Translations under genes and position numbers: made by a program
Part shown: positions 9,420 through 18,598 of the stretch, piece by piece
How the letters are laid out: each line of letters begins with the position of its first letter
Position numbering within the stretch: position 1 is the stretch's first letter
Source of the DNA: Scytolyngbya sp. HA4215-MV1
GTDB taxonomy: Bacteria; Cyanobacteriota; Cyanobacteriia; Leptolyngbyales; Leptolyngbyaceae
Length of the DNA: 64,000 nucleotides
Direction: 5' to 3'
Assembly (NCBI GenBank): GCA_019359045.1
Contig: JAHHIA010000005.1
Location: forward strand, 62,001-126,000
Notes under the pieces: model-generated
What the model saw: the letters and a program-made list of their open reading frames with translations, nothing else
What the model was told of the DNA's origin: nothing
Databases searched by the model: none

Positions 9420-11621
9420 TTAGGTGTATCGATGCAGCAATAACCACTGTTGCAAAAGATCGCCCAAATCTTCCATGCGGAATGGCTTACTGAGATAGTC
9501 ATCCATCCCAACCGCTAAGCACTTTTCTCGATCTCCCGACATCGCATGAGCCGTGATACCAATGACAATCGTTCGATGCTTCGGGTCTTGCTGTTGCCGT
9601 AAGCGACGGGTAGTCTCATAGCCATCTAAAACTGGCATCTGGCAATCCATAATCACCAGCTCATAGGTTTTTTGAGCCAGTCGATCGAGGGCTTCCTGCC
9701 CATTGCTAACCAAGTCACACTGATAGCCCAAGCGCTGTAGCATTTGTTCCATCAAAATTTGGTTATCTTCAACATCCTCAACTACCAAAATTTGAGGTGA
9801 TACAGGCGCAGTAGGAACCGGCGTATGCGTGTCGTCAGCAGCGCTAGACGCTAGTGACCGAAACGGTTCGAGCACGACGGTAAACCAAAAAGTAGATCCC
9901 TGCCCCAAAGCACTTTCAACCCCAATTTCGCCTTTCATCAAATGCACAATTTTTCGACAAATTGAAAGACCCAACCCTGTGCCCTGATAGAGGCGGGTAA
10001 AAGATGAATCTACTTGAGTAAAAGATTCAAAAATGCGCGCTTGATCTGGAGGGGCAATGCCAATCCCCGTGTCTTGAACTGTAAACCGTAGTTTGATGCC
10101 CAGCTCGTCGCCTGCCTCCGGCGAATCGATCCAAAGGGATATTTTCCCAATCTCTGTAAATTTGATGGCATTGCTGATGAGATTGGTCAGAACTTGTTGG
10201 AGTCGGTCAAAAGATCCGATAAAGGAAGCAGGAAGGGTTGGGTCGATCGCAGCGGTAAACAATAACCCTTTGTCGGCAGCTTGTTGTTGAAAAAGGTAGA
10301 TGAGGCTACCAGTCAAATCTTCTAAAGCAAAGGGTTGGGCAGTAATTTTGAGAATTCCAACTTCTAATTTAGATAAATCTAAAATGTCGTTAATAATCGT
10401 CAGCAAACTATTGCCATTGCGGCTAATCTTCTCAACATATTCTTCTTGCTCATCTGAAAGCTCCGTACAGGTGAGAATGTCTGCATAACCTAAAACAGCA
10501 GTCATGGGAGTACGAAGTTCATGACTCATATTGGCAAGAAATTCGCTCTTCGCCTGATTCGCGACCTCTGCGGCTTCTTTACTAGCCTGCAATACAATCG
10601 TTTGTTCACGTAACTCAGCTGTACGTTGCTCCACTAAGTGTTCTAATTTCTCATTTAGCTCACTCAGTTGTTGACGATCTCGCTCGATCACCATGGACTG
10701 TACCAACCGTCTCAACAGCACATAGATGGCAATTCCACAAACTAGACCAACCAACAAAAGTGATGCCCCTAAATAACGCAGGCTAAACAGCCCTTGCTGG
10801 TAAACCGTTCTGGCTGTATCCACTCGCACAATTAGAGCTGGCTGATTGAACACATCGCGTAACAAAAGATAGCCTGCAACCCGATTGGCGGAAAGGGGCT
10901 GAATAAAATGTTCGCTGGGGAGATCGCGTAAAGAGATCGCTGCCCTTTGCACATCTTCAGGTAACGATGCTTTTTGAATCGGATAAAGGGCGATCGATGA
11001 CTGCGTAAGCTGTTCTAGCCGCTTGATCGCCATCTGATCCAAGTAACGCCCCAGGAACAGGGTGCCACGACTAGGACCCTTGATTTCGCTAGTTAAGATC
11101 GGGCTGGAAGCAATTAATAAGGCACCTTCAGGTAACATGAGTAGCCCATGACTACCGTTATCATTCACAAAATATCGAACGAATGCTTGATCCAGCTTTC
11201 CACCATGATTGAGCGCTTCAGGAAAGGGCTTCTCTTGCTGAGTCTGAAAATCAAAGTTTTTTTTGAAGACAACCTGAGACGATGCATTGACGAGTGCCAC
11301 GATATTAAGTTGCAAATTAGTCAAAGGAATATCAGTCCAGGTCAATTTAATATAATTTGCATTCTGCGTTTTTATGAAATTGTAAGTATCATCCCAATGA
11401 GCATACTCATAGATTTTGGATTGAAGTTGATTTAAATCGTTGGTTATCGTACCTTCTACTCGTTGAAGATTGAGTTGCACCAGTTGACGTTCCGCTTGAG
11501 CAAAATTGTGTAGAAGAATCTTTGCTGCAACTAAATACAAAAATCCTGTAATGCCAAAAATGGTGAGTAAGCCTGTGAGTGGTAATCGTAGCGAGGTTAG
11601 CTTGACCATACAACTAGTCAT
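9420..11621 (-). CDS. CHASE4 hybrid sensor histidine kinase with receiver domain
   Basis: 733 residues. TM about 12-35, periplasmic CHASE4 domain (diagnostic [13 protein letters not shown] near its start), second TM about 280-302, coiled coil, HisKA with H367 (MSHELRTPM), HATPase ([24 protein letters not shown]), and a C-terminal receiver with phospho-acceptor D659 ([13 protein letters not shown]) and the KPF lysine. It senses an extracytoplasmic signal and relays phosphate internally. No output domain is fused, so a phosphotransfer protein or second regulator must act downstream. It has its own transcription unit. A second in-frame Met (residue 5) is an alternative start. Confidence 0.9.
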   Translation of the reverse strand: MTSCMVKLTSLRLPLTGLLTIFGITGFLYLVAAKILLHNFAQAERQLVQLNLQRVEGTITNDLNQLQSKIYEYAHWDDTYNFIKTQNANYIKLTWTDIPLTNLQLNIVALVNASSQVVFKKNFDFQTQQEKPFPEALNHGGKLDQAFVRYFVNDNGSHGLLMLPEGALLIASSPILTSEIKGPSRGTLFLGRYLDQMAIKRLEQLTQSSIALYPIQKASLPEDVQRAAISLRDLPSEHFIQPLSANRVAGYLLLRDVFNQPALIVRVDTARTVYQQGLFSLRYLGASLLLVGLVCGIAIYVLLRRLVQSMVIERDRQQLSELNEKLEHLVEQRTAELREQTIVLQASKEAAEVANQAKSEFLANMSHELRTPMTAVLGYADILTCTELSDEQEEYVEKISRNGNSLLTIINDILDLSKLEVGILKITAQPFALEDLTGSLIYLFQQQAADKGLLFTAAIDPTLPASFIGSFDRLQQVLTNLISNAIKFTEIGKISLWIDSPEAGDELGIKLRFTVQDTGIGIAPPDQARIFESFTQVDSSFTRLYQGTGLGLSICRKIVHLMKGEIGVESALGQGSTFWFTVVLEPFRSLASSAADDTHTPVPTAPVSPQILVVEDVEDNQILMEQMLQRLGYQCDLVSNGQEALDRLAQKTYELVIMDCQMPVLDGYETTRRLRQQQDPKHRTIVIGITAHAMSGDREKCLAVGMDDYLSKPFRMEDLGDLLQQWLLLHRYT

Positions 11622-11973
11622 TTGTTGATGAATACCAGCGCGGTAAAACTCCAGCTTAGTTCTGGTTCTAACTCAATTTGTGTTGGCGTAGGGGCGCGGC
11701 ATCTGGTGCGAAATCTTTGCTTAGCCTGAAAATCGTTGTCTAAATGCACGCCCCTACAGGGTTGGACAGCTCCAACACAAAATCCATCAGAAGCAGGCTT
11801 CATTTGCTAACGCATAAACACAAATATACGAATCGTTAAGGGCTGTAGCAGCGAAACAGGACTAAAATTTTGCCAATTCCCTGGAACTTTTACACGATCG
11901 AAGGCTGGATGCACCCGTAGTATTTTAGCTCAAGCAAGTTAAAGAATCGGGTTCCGACAAAGGGCAACCTTTC
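11622..11973. other. Intergenic region with a GTAGGGGCG-ended repeat
   Basis: This gap between two minus-strand genes contains the short inverted-ended repeat at 11688-11757. The remainder shows no gene or terminator that I can support. Confidence 0.45.
11688..11757. repeat. Short palindromic repeat with GTAGGGGCG ends
   Basis: A 70-bp element starts GTAGGGGCG and ends with its complement CGCCCCTAC; the arms continue imperfectly (GCAT on both sides). The same kind of ends occur at 58602-58676. Such GTAGGGGC-ended intergenic elements are common non-coding repeats in filamentous cyanobacteria. Confidence 0.6.
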
Positions 11974-12759
11974 TTACGTCCAGCCATTTGCAGAACAGGC
12001 TGAGTGACGAATTTGAGGTGTCAGCGTCGATAAACACCAGTAATTTTTGCCATCAAAGACGACACCGCTGGTAATGTATTGCAACTCAGAAATCGATCGC
12101 CAGGGTTTATTGCCCAGTTCATCATAATATCGATACCGTTGTCCCCGAACTTCTAACCCCTGATCGGTGCCTCCCAGAGAATAAAAACCATCGACAATTT
12201 TGTTTGTTGAGTCTGGTTGAGTTGTACCTGTTTTTTTCTCGACCCACCAATTCCGAACAAAACGGTTGATGTTTGCAGAACCTCCGGTGGTTGCAACGAC
12301 GGACAGCAAGGTTCCTTTTGCATCAACAAACTCAAATAGACAGGGTCCTTCTCCGGTGCCAGCACAATCTTTAATCTCCCGATAGCCTAAGTCAAATAGC
12401 TCTCTGACTGAACGGTCTCGGAGGTTTGGCGGGTCACCTTGTAAATTGGGCTGCCACCCTTGTCGAAGTAACCGTTGCCTTGCTTCTCTGTATGCCATCC
12501 CGTTTCGCAAAGGTAATCTTCCAGGTACGCCGGCAACCACCACTTCCTTGTGAATAATGTGAGTTGATGGTCTTTTACTTTGATTGCCGAGTAGAGTGTT
12601 ATTGGGAGCGTTGCTCATGAAGCCATTCTGACTTTGAACAGACTGCTGTCTACCCTCGATCGCTAGACTGGTCATTCCCGAACTGATTAGCCCCACTAAA
12701 CTGGTTAGAACACTCATCATCACGATCGAAAAACGAGTTTCTACTTTATTCCACACCAT
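11974..12759 (-). CDS. Secreted hypothetical protein
   Basis: 261 residues. A hydrophobic stretch at about 13-33 (VMMSVLTSLVGLISSGMTSLA) looks like a signal peptide or anchor. The mature part has an arrangement seen in cyanobacterial secreted proteins: a segment like YREARQRLLRQGWQPN, then a Cys pair (DCAGTGEGPCLFEF) and a short Gly/Thr-rich strand, likely a small disulphide-containing domain. The C-terminal third is rich in Tyr and Gly with two further Cys. I know no function for it. It stands alone, divergent from the Gly/Cys-rich gene at 12939. Confidence 0.75.
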   Translation of the reverse strand: MVWNKVETRFSIVMMSVLTSLVGLISSGMTSLAIEGRQQSVQSQNGFMSNAPNNTLLGNQSKRPSTHIIHKEVVVAGVPGRLPLRNGMAYREARQRLLRQGWQPNLQGDPPNLRDRSVRELFDLGYREIKDCAGTGEGPCLFEFVDAKGTLLSVVATTGGSANINRFVRNWWVEKKTGTTQPDSTNKIVDGFYSLGGTDQGLEVRGQRYRYYDELGNKPWRSISELQYITSGVVFDGKNYWCLSTLTPQIRHSACSANGWT

Positions 12760-12938
12760 ACGCTCAAACCTGATTCGGAATCGTAAAATCTGTCTTCAAG
12801 GCACTCAACCAATTGGCAGCTTGGATGCAACGCAACCCCTACGGGCTACTATTATAACGACCCGACCATTGGCAGCAATACATGCTGTGGAATGAGCGAT
12901 CGCATCAAGACCTTAAAAGAAGACTCAAGGAGTCACGC

Positions 12939-13187
12939 ATGAGTGGTGGATGTGGCGGTAGCGGCGGTTGTGGCGGTAGCGGCGGTGGGGTTGGTAGTGG
13001 TGGCACATCACCTAAAGCGAGCTATTACCTTCGCCCTGAGAGTAGCAGACCCAGTAACTTTGTGGCAAACCTGGGGATTTTTTTTCTCATTATCCTGGGG
13101 ATTAAACTGTTCATGATTGGTTGTGGACAGTTTATCTCACCGTCTACAAATTCGACCCACACGGTTCAACCATCGCAGTCTAGATGA
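12939..13187 (+). CDS. Small Gly/Cys-rich membrane protein
   Basis: 82 residues from ATG 12939, chosen because AAGGAG lies seven bases upstream; a longer in-frame start at 12882 lacks such a site. The N-terminus repeats a Gly/Ser/Cys unit (SGGCGGSGGCGGSGGG), followed by a short polar linker, one TM helix (about 45-65, LGIFFLIILGIKLFMIG) and a Ser/Thr-rich tail with one Cys. Family and function are unknown. Cys-Gly repeats could bind metal or be modified, but no modifying enzyme is adjacent. It overlaps the stop of the opposing 13180-13398 gene by eight bases. Confidence 0.6.
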   Translation: MSGGCGGSGGCGGSGGGVGSGGTSPKASYYLRPESSRPSNFVANLGIFFLIILGIKLFMIGCGQFISPSTNSTHTVQPSQSR

Positions 13188-13398
13188 AACGTAACCGCAC
13201 TGATGAGATTAGCGATCGTGCTTTCTCAAAAGTATTCGTAGCATAAATGTCTATCCAATCATAAGGTGCGTTTGCTTGATAGAAGTGGACGCTATCGATA
13301 TCGAATTTCAGGCTTTCGCTTAGCTTTTCCGCCAAAAACGCTCTAGAGGCGCTAGGAGGAGCAAGAAGTTCTTCTGTCAGTTGCCCAATCGCTTGCAT
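13180..13398 (-). CDS. Addiction-module component-like protein with divergent C-terminus
   Basis: 72 residues. The first 33 or so (IGQLTEELLAPPSASRAFLA, then KLSESLKFDID) match the N-terminus of the short 'putative addiction module component' proteins that pair with a RelE/ParE-type toxin. After that point the usual Trp-containing, basic RRR-DEVRNG part is missing and unrelated sequence follows. I found no restoring frame, so the gene is probably damaged by replacement or deletion. No toxin gene is next to it. Start ATG 13398 (GAGG five bases upstream) is preferred over a GTG at 13407. Confidence 0.55.
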   Translation of the reverse strand: MQAIGQLTEELLAPPSASRAFLAEKLSESLKFDIDSVHFYQANAPYDWIDIYATNTFEKARSLISSVRLRFI

Positions 13399-13569
13399 AA
13401 CCCTCACAGAATCTTCAATGCCCCTATTTCAACCTATCCTGTCTTTTCAGCAGAGTCGAGTTCTTTACCTGCATCTTGACGATCGAGCTAACCCTGAAGC
13501 TTTGCCTGATACTGCGCTGAAGAACCGACAGAGCGTATTCTGGTGTTTGTTGGTTTACGAGGGGTTGTG

Positions 13570-15237
13570 ATGGGAATGGGTATTGAAAAAAAGCTGGGTA
13601 AATCGCCCTTCCGTTTATTTGGGATATCTGCCATCTGCGCGATCGTCCCCTTTGGCTGCACTCCAGCGACCAATCTAGGTACATCCTCCAGCCCCAGCAG
13701 CCTTGCTCCCAACCAATCCGGCGTGCTGGTCTACGGTTCTGGCGGGTCGCCTGTCAATCTGGAACCGGGCAACATCACCGATGGCAATTCCATCATTGTG
13801 CAAGACCAGATCTACAACCGCCTGATTGAAATCAAACCGGGTACCACCGATTTAGTACCGGGACTGGCAGCCGAGTGGTCTGTTTCTACGGATGGCAAAA
13901 CCTGGACGTTTAAACTGCGGCAGGGGGTAAAGTTTCACGATGGCACCGACTTCAATGCCGAAGCTGTTAAGTTCAACATTGAACGTTGGTGGGACCCTAA
14001 CCAGCCCCAGGGCTATCGCAACGAGGGCAAGATTTATGAAATCTGGCAACAGATGTTTGGCGGCTACAAAGGCGACCCCAATTCCCTGTTGCAAGATGTG
14101 AAAGTAGTGGATACCTCAACGATTCAGTTGAGGCTAAAGCAACCCTTTGCTGCCTTTCCTGCCGCGATCGCCTCTGGTTTCTACGGCATCGCCAGTCCAA
14201 CGGCGATCAAAAAAGCCGGAGCTAACTACGGCAAACCGGGTTCTCTGGCAATCGGAACCGGAGCTTTTGTGTTCAAAGAATGGCGCACCGGCGATCGGGT
14301 CGTCCTGGAAAAGAACCCCCACTACTGGCGAACTGGACTGCCCAAAACCAACCAACTCGTGATCCGCTTCATCACCGATCCTGCTGCCCGACTGGCACAA
14401 CTGCGAGCTGGACAAATCGACTTCACGGTAGACCTGGCGCCCGACCAGATCAAAGAATTGCAGGCAGACCCTAATCTAGAGTCTGTGCCCCGTCCTTCTT
14501 TCAACGTGGGTTATCTAGCGCTCAATCCCAGCTATGCGCCCCTAGCGAAACCGGAAGTGCGACAGGCGATCGCCCAGGCACTTAACCAGCAAGCCATTGT
14601 CAAAGCTTTTTGGGGCAACCTAGGGCAAAATGACGCTCACTTTCTCCCACCCTCTCTGAGTTGGGCAACCACCCTCAGTCTGCAACCCTACAGCTTCAAT
14701 CCCCCTCAGGCAAAACAACTGCTGGCAAAAGCAGGCTATCCCAACGGCTTCCCTCTAGAACTCTGGTACATGCCCGTTTCTCGCCCCTACTACCCCACCC
14801 CCAAACCCATTGCCGAGTCCTTTGCCGCAGATCTGAGTGCGATCGGCATCCGCGTTACCCTCAAAACCAAAGACTGGGCAGCCTACCTGGAAGATCGTCG
14901 CAAAGCCCCCGGCTATCAAGCCTTTATGATGGGCTGGACAGGCGACTTTGGCGATCCTGACAGTTTCCTTTATGCTCACTTTGGCCCCGGTGGCACCAGC
15001 GACATTGGTAACTGGAAAAACGATCGGGTCTTCCAACTGCTTAATCAGGCGAGAGCAACCAGCGACCAGACGGCTCGAGGAAAGCTCTACGCTGAAGTCG
15101 ATGAGCTTCTGCATCAACAGGCTTTGCGATTGCCGATCGTCCATGCCCAACCCCTCGGTGCCAAACGCAAGAACATTACCGGATGGGTGCCCAGCCCGCT
15201 AGGCACAGAACCGTTTGAATCCGTTGAGAAAAAATAA
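13570..15237 (+). CDS. Peptide/nickel-type ABC transporter substrate-binding lipoprotein (SBP family 5)
   Basis: 555 residues. Start ATG 13570 has AGGGG five bases upstream; an earlier in-frame start at 13543 would spoil the signal peptide. The N-terminus is a lipoprotein signal with lipobox VPFGC (C30). Family 5 hallmarks follow: LVPGLAAEWSVSTDGKTWTF, LRQGVKFHDGTDFNAEAVKF, EPELLCSK-like core replaced by GAFVFKEW, and the typical IGIRVTLKTKDWAAYL region. It would capture oligopeptides or similar solutes in the periplasm for the permeases at 15341 and 17669. No ATPase gene is present in the window, so one must be encoded elsewhere. Confidence 0.9.
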   Translation: MGMGIEKKLGKSPFRLFGISAICAIVPFGCTPATNLGTSSSPSSLAPNQSGVLVYGSGGSPVNLEPGNITDGNSIIVQDQIYNRLIEIKPGTTDLVPGLAAEWSVSTDGKTWTFKLRQGVKFHDGTDFNAEAVKFNIERWWDPNQPQGYRNEGKIYEIWQQMFGGYKGDPNSLLQDVKVVDTSTIQLRLKQPFAAFPAAIASGFYGIASPTAIKKAGANYGKPGSLAIGTGAFVFKEWRTGDRVVLEKNPHYWRTGLPKTNQLVIRFITDPAARLAQLRAGQIDFTVDLAPDQIKELQADPNLESVPRPSFNVGYLALNPSYAPLAKPEVRQAIAQALNQQAIVKAFWGNLGQNDAHFLPPSLSWATTLSLQPYSFNPPQAKQLLAKAGYPNGFPLELWYMPVSRPYYPTPKPIAESFAADLSAIGIRVTLKTKDWAAYLEDRRKAPGYQAFMMGWTGDFGDPDSFLYAHFGPGGTSDIGNWKNDRVFQLLNQARATSDQTARGKLYAEVDELLHQQALRLPIVHAQPLGAKRKNITGWVPSPLGTEPFESVEKK

Positions 15238-15340
15238 GCTACCCTAGCTGAATCAATAGTAGTTTGAAAAGAGGCAAACCTCCGCAACCATTCCCAAGCA
15301 AAGCCTGGGAACAAGAAAAATCAAAAATCAAAAATCTTTC

Positions 15341-16348
15341 ATGTGGATCTACCTCACTAAACGTTTGCTCAGCCTGCTGCCTGTGCTTTTAGGTATTACC
15401 CTTTTAGTTTTTGCCTTTTTGCATCTGATACCGGGTGATCCGGCAGTGGTATTGTCGGGAGAGCGGGCAACGCCAGAACAGTTGGCAAGTTTGCGAACCC
15501 AATTGGGATTAGACCAACCGCTGCCTTTGCAATATTTGGCTTTTTTAGGAAATCTACTCCGATTCAATTTGGGTAATAGCATTATTAGCGGTATTCCGAT
15601 CGCCCATGAAATCCAGACTCGATTGCCCGCTTCGTTTGAGTTAACGGTGAGTGCCATGCTGGTGGCGCTGGTGTTGGGTATTCCGGCGGGAGTGTTAGCC
15701 GCTGTACAAAAAAATCGCTGGCTCGATAATCTCACCATGAGTAGCTCATTGATTGGAGTTTCGTTGCCTGTGTATTGGCTGGGATTGTTGCTGGTATATT
15801 TATTTGCTGTGAATCTACATTGGTTGCCGCCCAGTGGCAGACTCAGTGTGGAAGCTGGGTTTAACTTTCAGCCAATCACTGGTTTTTATGTCCTCGATGC
15901 CTTGCTACGGTTGGATTGGCGGACTTTAGCAGATGTTCTAGTGCATCTGGTTTTGCCAGCGCTGACCCTGGGCACTATTCCCTTGGCAATCATTGCTCGC
16001 ATCACTCGTAGTGCCATGCTAGAAGTGCTGTCTCAAGACTATATCCGTACCGCCAGAGCCAAAGGAGTGCCAGAATTTCGGGTGTTTTTTCAACATGCGT
16101 TGAAGAATGCTCTGTTGCCCGTCAGCACGGTAACAGGGTTACAGTTTGGTTCTTTGTTGGGCAGTGCCATTCTTACCGAGACTATCTTTGCTTGGCCCGG
16201 TATTGGTTCCTGGATATACGATGGCATTCTGGCGCGCGATTATCCAGTTGTGCAAGGTGGTGTGATTTTTGTGTCGATCGCCTTTGTACTGATCAATTTG
16301 CTCGTTGATCTTTCCTATGCGCTTCTTGATCCCAGAATCCAATATTAG
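15341..16348 (+). CDS. ABC transporter permease, DppB/NikB type
   Basis: 335 residues with about six TM helices. The N-terminal signature (LTKRLLSLLPVLLGITLLVF, HLIPGDPA) is typical of DppB/OppB permeases, and the EAA-like loop (YIRTARAKGVPEFRVFFQHA) near residue 230 contacts the ATPase. It lies about 100 bp after the binding protein gene and is most likely cotranscribed. The partner permease (17669) is separated from it by an inverted PEP-CTERM gene. A strong hairpin after it works as a terminator only for the opposing strand. Confidence 0.92.
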   Translation: MWIYLTKRLLSLLPVLLGITLLVFAFLHLIPGDPAVVLSGERATPEQLASLRTQLGLDQPLPLQYLAFLGNLLRFNLGNSIISGIPIAHEIQTRLPASFELTVSAMLVALVLGIPAGVLAAVQKNRWLDNLTMSSSLIGVSLPVYWLGLLLVYLFAVNLHWLPPSGRLSVEAGFNFQPITGFYVLDALLRLDWRTLADVLVHLVLPALTLGTIPLAIIARITRSAMLEVLSQDYIRTARAKGVPEFRVFFQHALKNALLPVSTVTGLQFGSLLGSAILTETIFAWPGIGSWIYDGILARDYPVVQGGVIFVSIAFVLINLLVDLSYALLDPRIQY

Positions 16349-16407
16349 GGAGGGATTGCTAAGAAAATCAGTCCGTGGAGCTATCCACACACACGCACCA
16401 TGTCATC

Positions 16408-16438
16408 TAAAAGAAACCCCCAGCATGGCGACTGGGGG
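16408..16438 (-). terminator. Intrinsic terminator for the PEP-CTERM gene
   Basis: On the minus strand CCCCCAG, an eight-base loop, CTGGGGG and then TTTCTTTT. It lies 55 bp beyond the stop of the 16493-17341 gene. On the plus strand no T-run follows, so it should act mainly on the minus strand. Confidence 0.7.
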
Positions 16439-16492
16439 CAGGTTGGGAGTGAATTTGGTTTTTAAGACGAGAAAGGTAATACGACCAGCAGG

Positions 16493-17341
16493 CTAGGCTG
16501 CGCTTTCGCTAGCAGCTTTGCGCTTACGGCGTACCGCAGTCATACCTAGACCCACCAGTGCCAAGCCCGCCATAGTGGTCGGTTCGGGAACAGATTGGGT
16601 GGAGGCTGCGATCGCGACCCCGTCATTGCCACACTCCAGGAAGAGATTGGAAAGGAAGGAACCCTGAGGCAACAAAGATTTGCTAAAGCTAAATCCAAAG
16701 GTTTGAGTGCCTTGAGCAGAACCAAAGTTAAGACCGGCTGCGGTCAGATTGCTGGCGAGAAGCGGTGTGATATTACCAATTTTGGTGCCAGAGGCTATCG
16801 AAGTTTGGATGCTCCCGCCACCGAAATAGTTCAGAGCAGCTGTTTGCGTAGGTAGAGCAGCGCCAACACTATTAGCTTTACCATAGCCAGCGTTGTAGTA
16901 TTGTTGTAAGCTGCTGTATCCAGAGTTGATGGTCGCAACACTGGTTGTTTTGACATTGGAATAGACGCCAGCCGCGAGAGAAGAATTGGTATTAGACCCG
17001 AAGTGAATCCCAAATAGACTTCCTTGAGCTGCGTTAAAGCTGTTGCCAGTGAAGTTTAAGAACAAATCTCCCCAACTGATGATGCCATCTAATGCATGAC
17101 TATAAGCAGTACCAGTCACCGGCATTCCACCCGTCAGCGCCACCACGATCTGATCGTTTTGAATGCTCATAGCAATGCCTTTGATTTCAAAGCCATTCCC
17201 ACCAGACCCATCATTTGCGGCGTCAATGCTATAAGTCCAGCCCGAATTGAGCGAGGTCGCATTTGCTTTGGAGGTAAAGACTGGAGCGAAACCTAAGATC
17301 AGTGCGCCACTGAGACATAGAGCAAGTTTCGAGAATTTCAT
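16493..17341 (-). CDS. PEP-CTERM surface protein, XDD3-like
   Basis: 282 residues. A signal peptide (1-28, cleavage near KANATS) is followed by a mature domain starting GWTYSIDAANDG, with MPVTGTAYSHALDGIISWGD. It ends in the PEP-CTERM sorting tail: VPEPTTMAGLALVGLGM plus a basic RRKRK. The domain start and VALTGG-type strands resemble the XDD3 family of exosortase-dependent surface proteins of cyanobacteria. Exosortase would cleave the tail and attach or release the protein at the cell surface, often with exopolysaccharide. The gene is in opposite orientation between two parts of an ABC importer, suggesting insertion. No exosortase gene is in the window. Confidence 0.85.
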   Translation of the reverse strand: MKFSKLALCLSGALILGFAPVFTSKANATSLNSGWTYSIDAANDGSGGNGFEIKGIAMSIQNDQIVVALTGGMPVTGTAYSHALDGIISWGDLFLNFTGNSFNAAQGSLFGIHFGSNTNSSLAAGVYSNVKTTSVATINSGYSSLQQYYNAGYGKANSVGAALPTQTAALNYFGGGSIQTSIASGTKIGNITPLLASNLTAAGLNFGSAQGTQTFGFSFSKSLLPQGSFLSNLFLECGNDGVAIAASTQSVPEPTTMAGLALVGLGMTAVRRKRKAASESAA

Positions 17342-17668
17342 CGGATGTACCTACTAAGTGAGGAAGGAGTCGTGAGTGATACACCAATCTTTCCCTATCC
17401 TAAGCGGCGGTATTCAGGGAATGATGACGGTTTGGCAAAGTTTGCCCAATCTCTGAAAAAGCTTCTGTAAAGAGGTTTGAGGACTTATCTTGGCTTTAAA
17501 TTGGAATCAATCACCAATGAATTTGTTATTTGGCGACTGAGATTTATCGGATAAGTTTTGTATTTTTAATACATTAATAATCTCTGCAATACGGAGAACT
17601 ATGATCAACCATGCCCAGCAACAGTGGAGATTAAGTATCGGTGATTTGCCGTACACTCAAGTCAACCG
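17342..17668. other. Divergent promoter region
   Basis: This 327-bp gap separates the PEP-CTERM gene (minus) from the DppC-type permease (plus) and must hold promoters for both. A near-palindrome TTGGCAAAG-TTTGCCCAA (about 17431-17449) is a candidate operator. I see no other gene. Confidence 0.4.
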
Positions 17669-18577
17669 ATGGGCAGCAGTATGTTTTCAGCAAACGATCG
17701 TAATTTTCGGTTTGAACCGTGGGTAATTTTACGCCAGATTGGGCAAAATCGAGCTTTGCAGCGTTTTTGGCGATCGCTGTCTGGCAAAGTCGGGCTATTT
17801 TTGACCCTTACCTTGCTCCTCCTGGCATTACTGGCTCCCGTTTTGCATCCTTACGATCCAGCCACCGATCGCGACTATTTAGCACGGCTCAGTTCCCCCA
17901 GCCTTAAGCACTGGTTTGGGACTGATAGCCTAGGGCGAGATGTGTTTACACTGGTCTGGTATGGCATCCGCACATCGCTGAGTGTGGGCTTTGTTTCAGT
18001 ATTAGTGGGATTGGTGATCGGAGCCATATTGGGCTTGATGGCAGGATACTTTCGAGGGTATTGGGAAGCTCTGATCGGTTGGTTGACCAATATTCTGCTG
18101 GCGTTTCCGTCAATTTTGTTGGCGATCGCCATTGTCACCGTGACAGGACCCACTCTGCAAAGCGTGATGGTCGCAGTGGGTGTGGTGCAGATTCCCATCT
18201 TCATCCGTCTAACACGCGGGATGGTGTTGTCGCTACGAGAGCAAGAATTTGTTCAAGCCGCACGAGCGTTAGGCGCAAGCGATCGGCGAATTATTTTTCA
18301 ACACATTCTGCCAGGGAGCCTTGCGCCGTTGGTAGTGCAAGCAACTTTATCGATCGGCATTGCCACCTTAGAAGCCGCAGGTTTGGGTTTTCTGGGTCTG
18401 GGCACCCAACCCCCAACTCCAGAACTGGGCACTATGCTGGCAGATGCCTTTAAGGGCGGTTATGCCCTCACCTCACCCTGGACGACGATCTTTCCCGGTT
18501 TACTGATTACCTTGATTGTGTTGGCGTTTAACCTGTTGGGCGATGGCTTACGGGATGGGCTGGACACACGCGCCTGA
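17669..18577 (+). CDS. ABC transporter permease, DppC/NikC type
   Basis: 302 residues, about six TM helices. The family-typical N-terminus (HPYDPATDRDYLARLSSPS, HWFGTDSLGRDVF) and EAA loop (FVQAARALGASDRRIIFQHI) are clear. It pairs with the DppB-type permease at 15341, from which it is now separated by 1.3 kb containing an inverted gene, so it probably has its own promoter. Start ATG 17669; a second Met four codons later is possible. Confidence 0.9.
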   Translation: MGSSMFSANDRNFRFEPWVILRQIGQNRALQRFWRSLSGKVGLFLTLTLLLLALLAPVLHPYDPATDRDYLARLSSPSLKHWFGTDSLGRDVFTLVWYGIRTSLSVGFVSVLVGLVIGAILGLMAGYFRGYWEALIGWLTNILLAFPSILLAIAIVTVTGPTLQSVMVAVGVVQIPIFIRLTRGMVLSLREQEFVQAARALGASDRRIIFQHILPGSLAPLVVQATLSIGIATLEAAGLGFLGLGTQPPTPELGTMLADAFKGGYALTSPWTTIFPGLLITLIVLAFNLLGDGLRDGLDTRA

Positions 18578-18598
18578 GAGAGCGAGAGGGGTGCAAGG

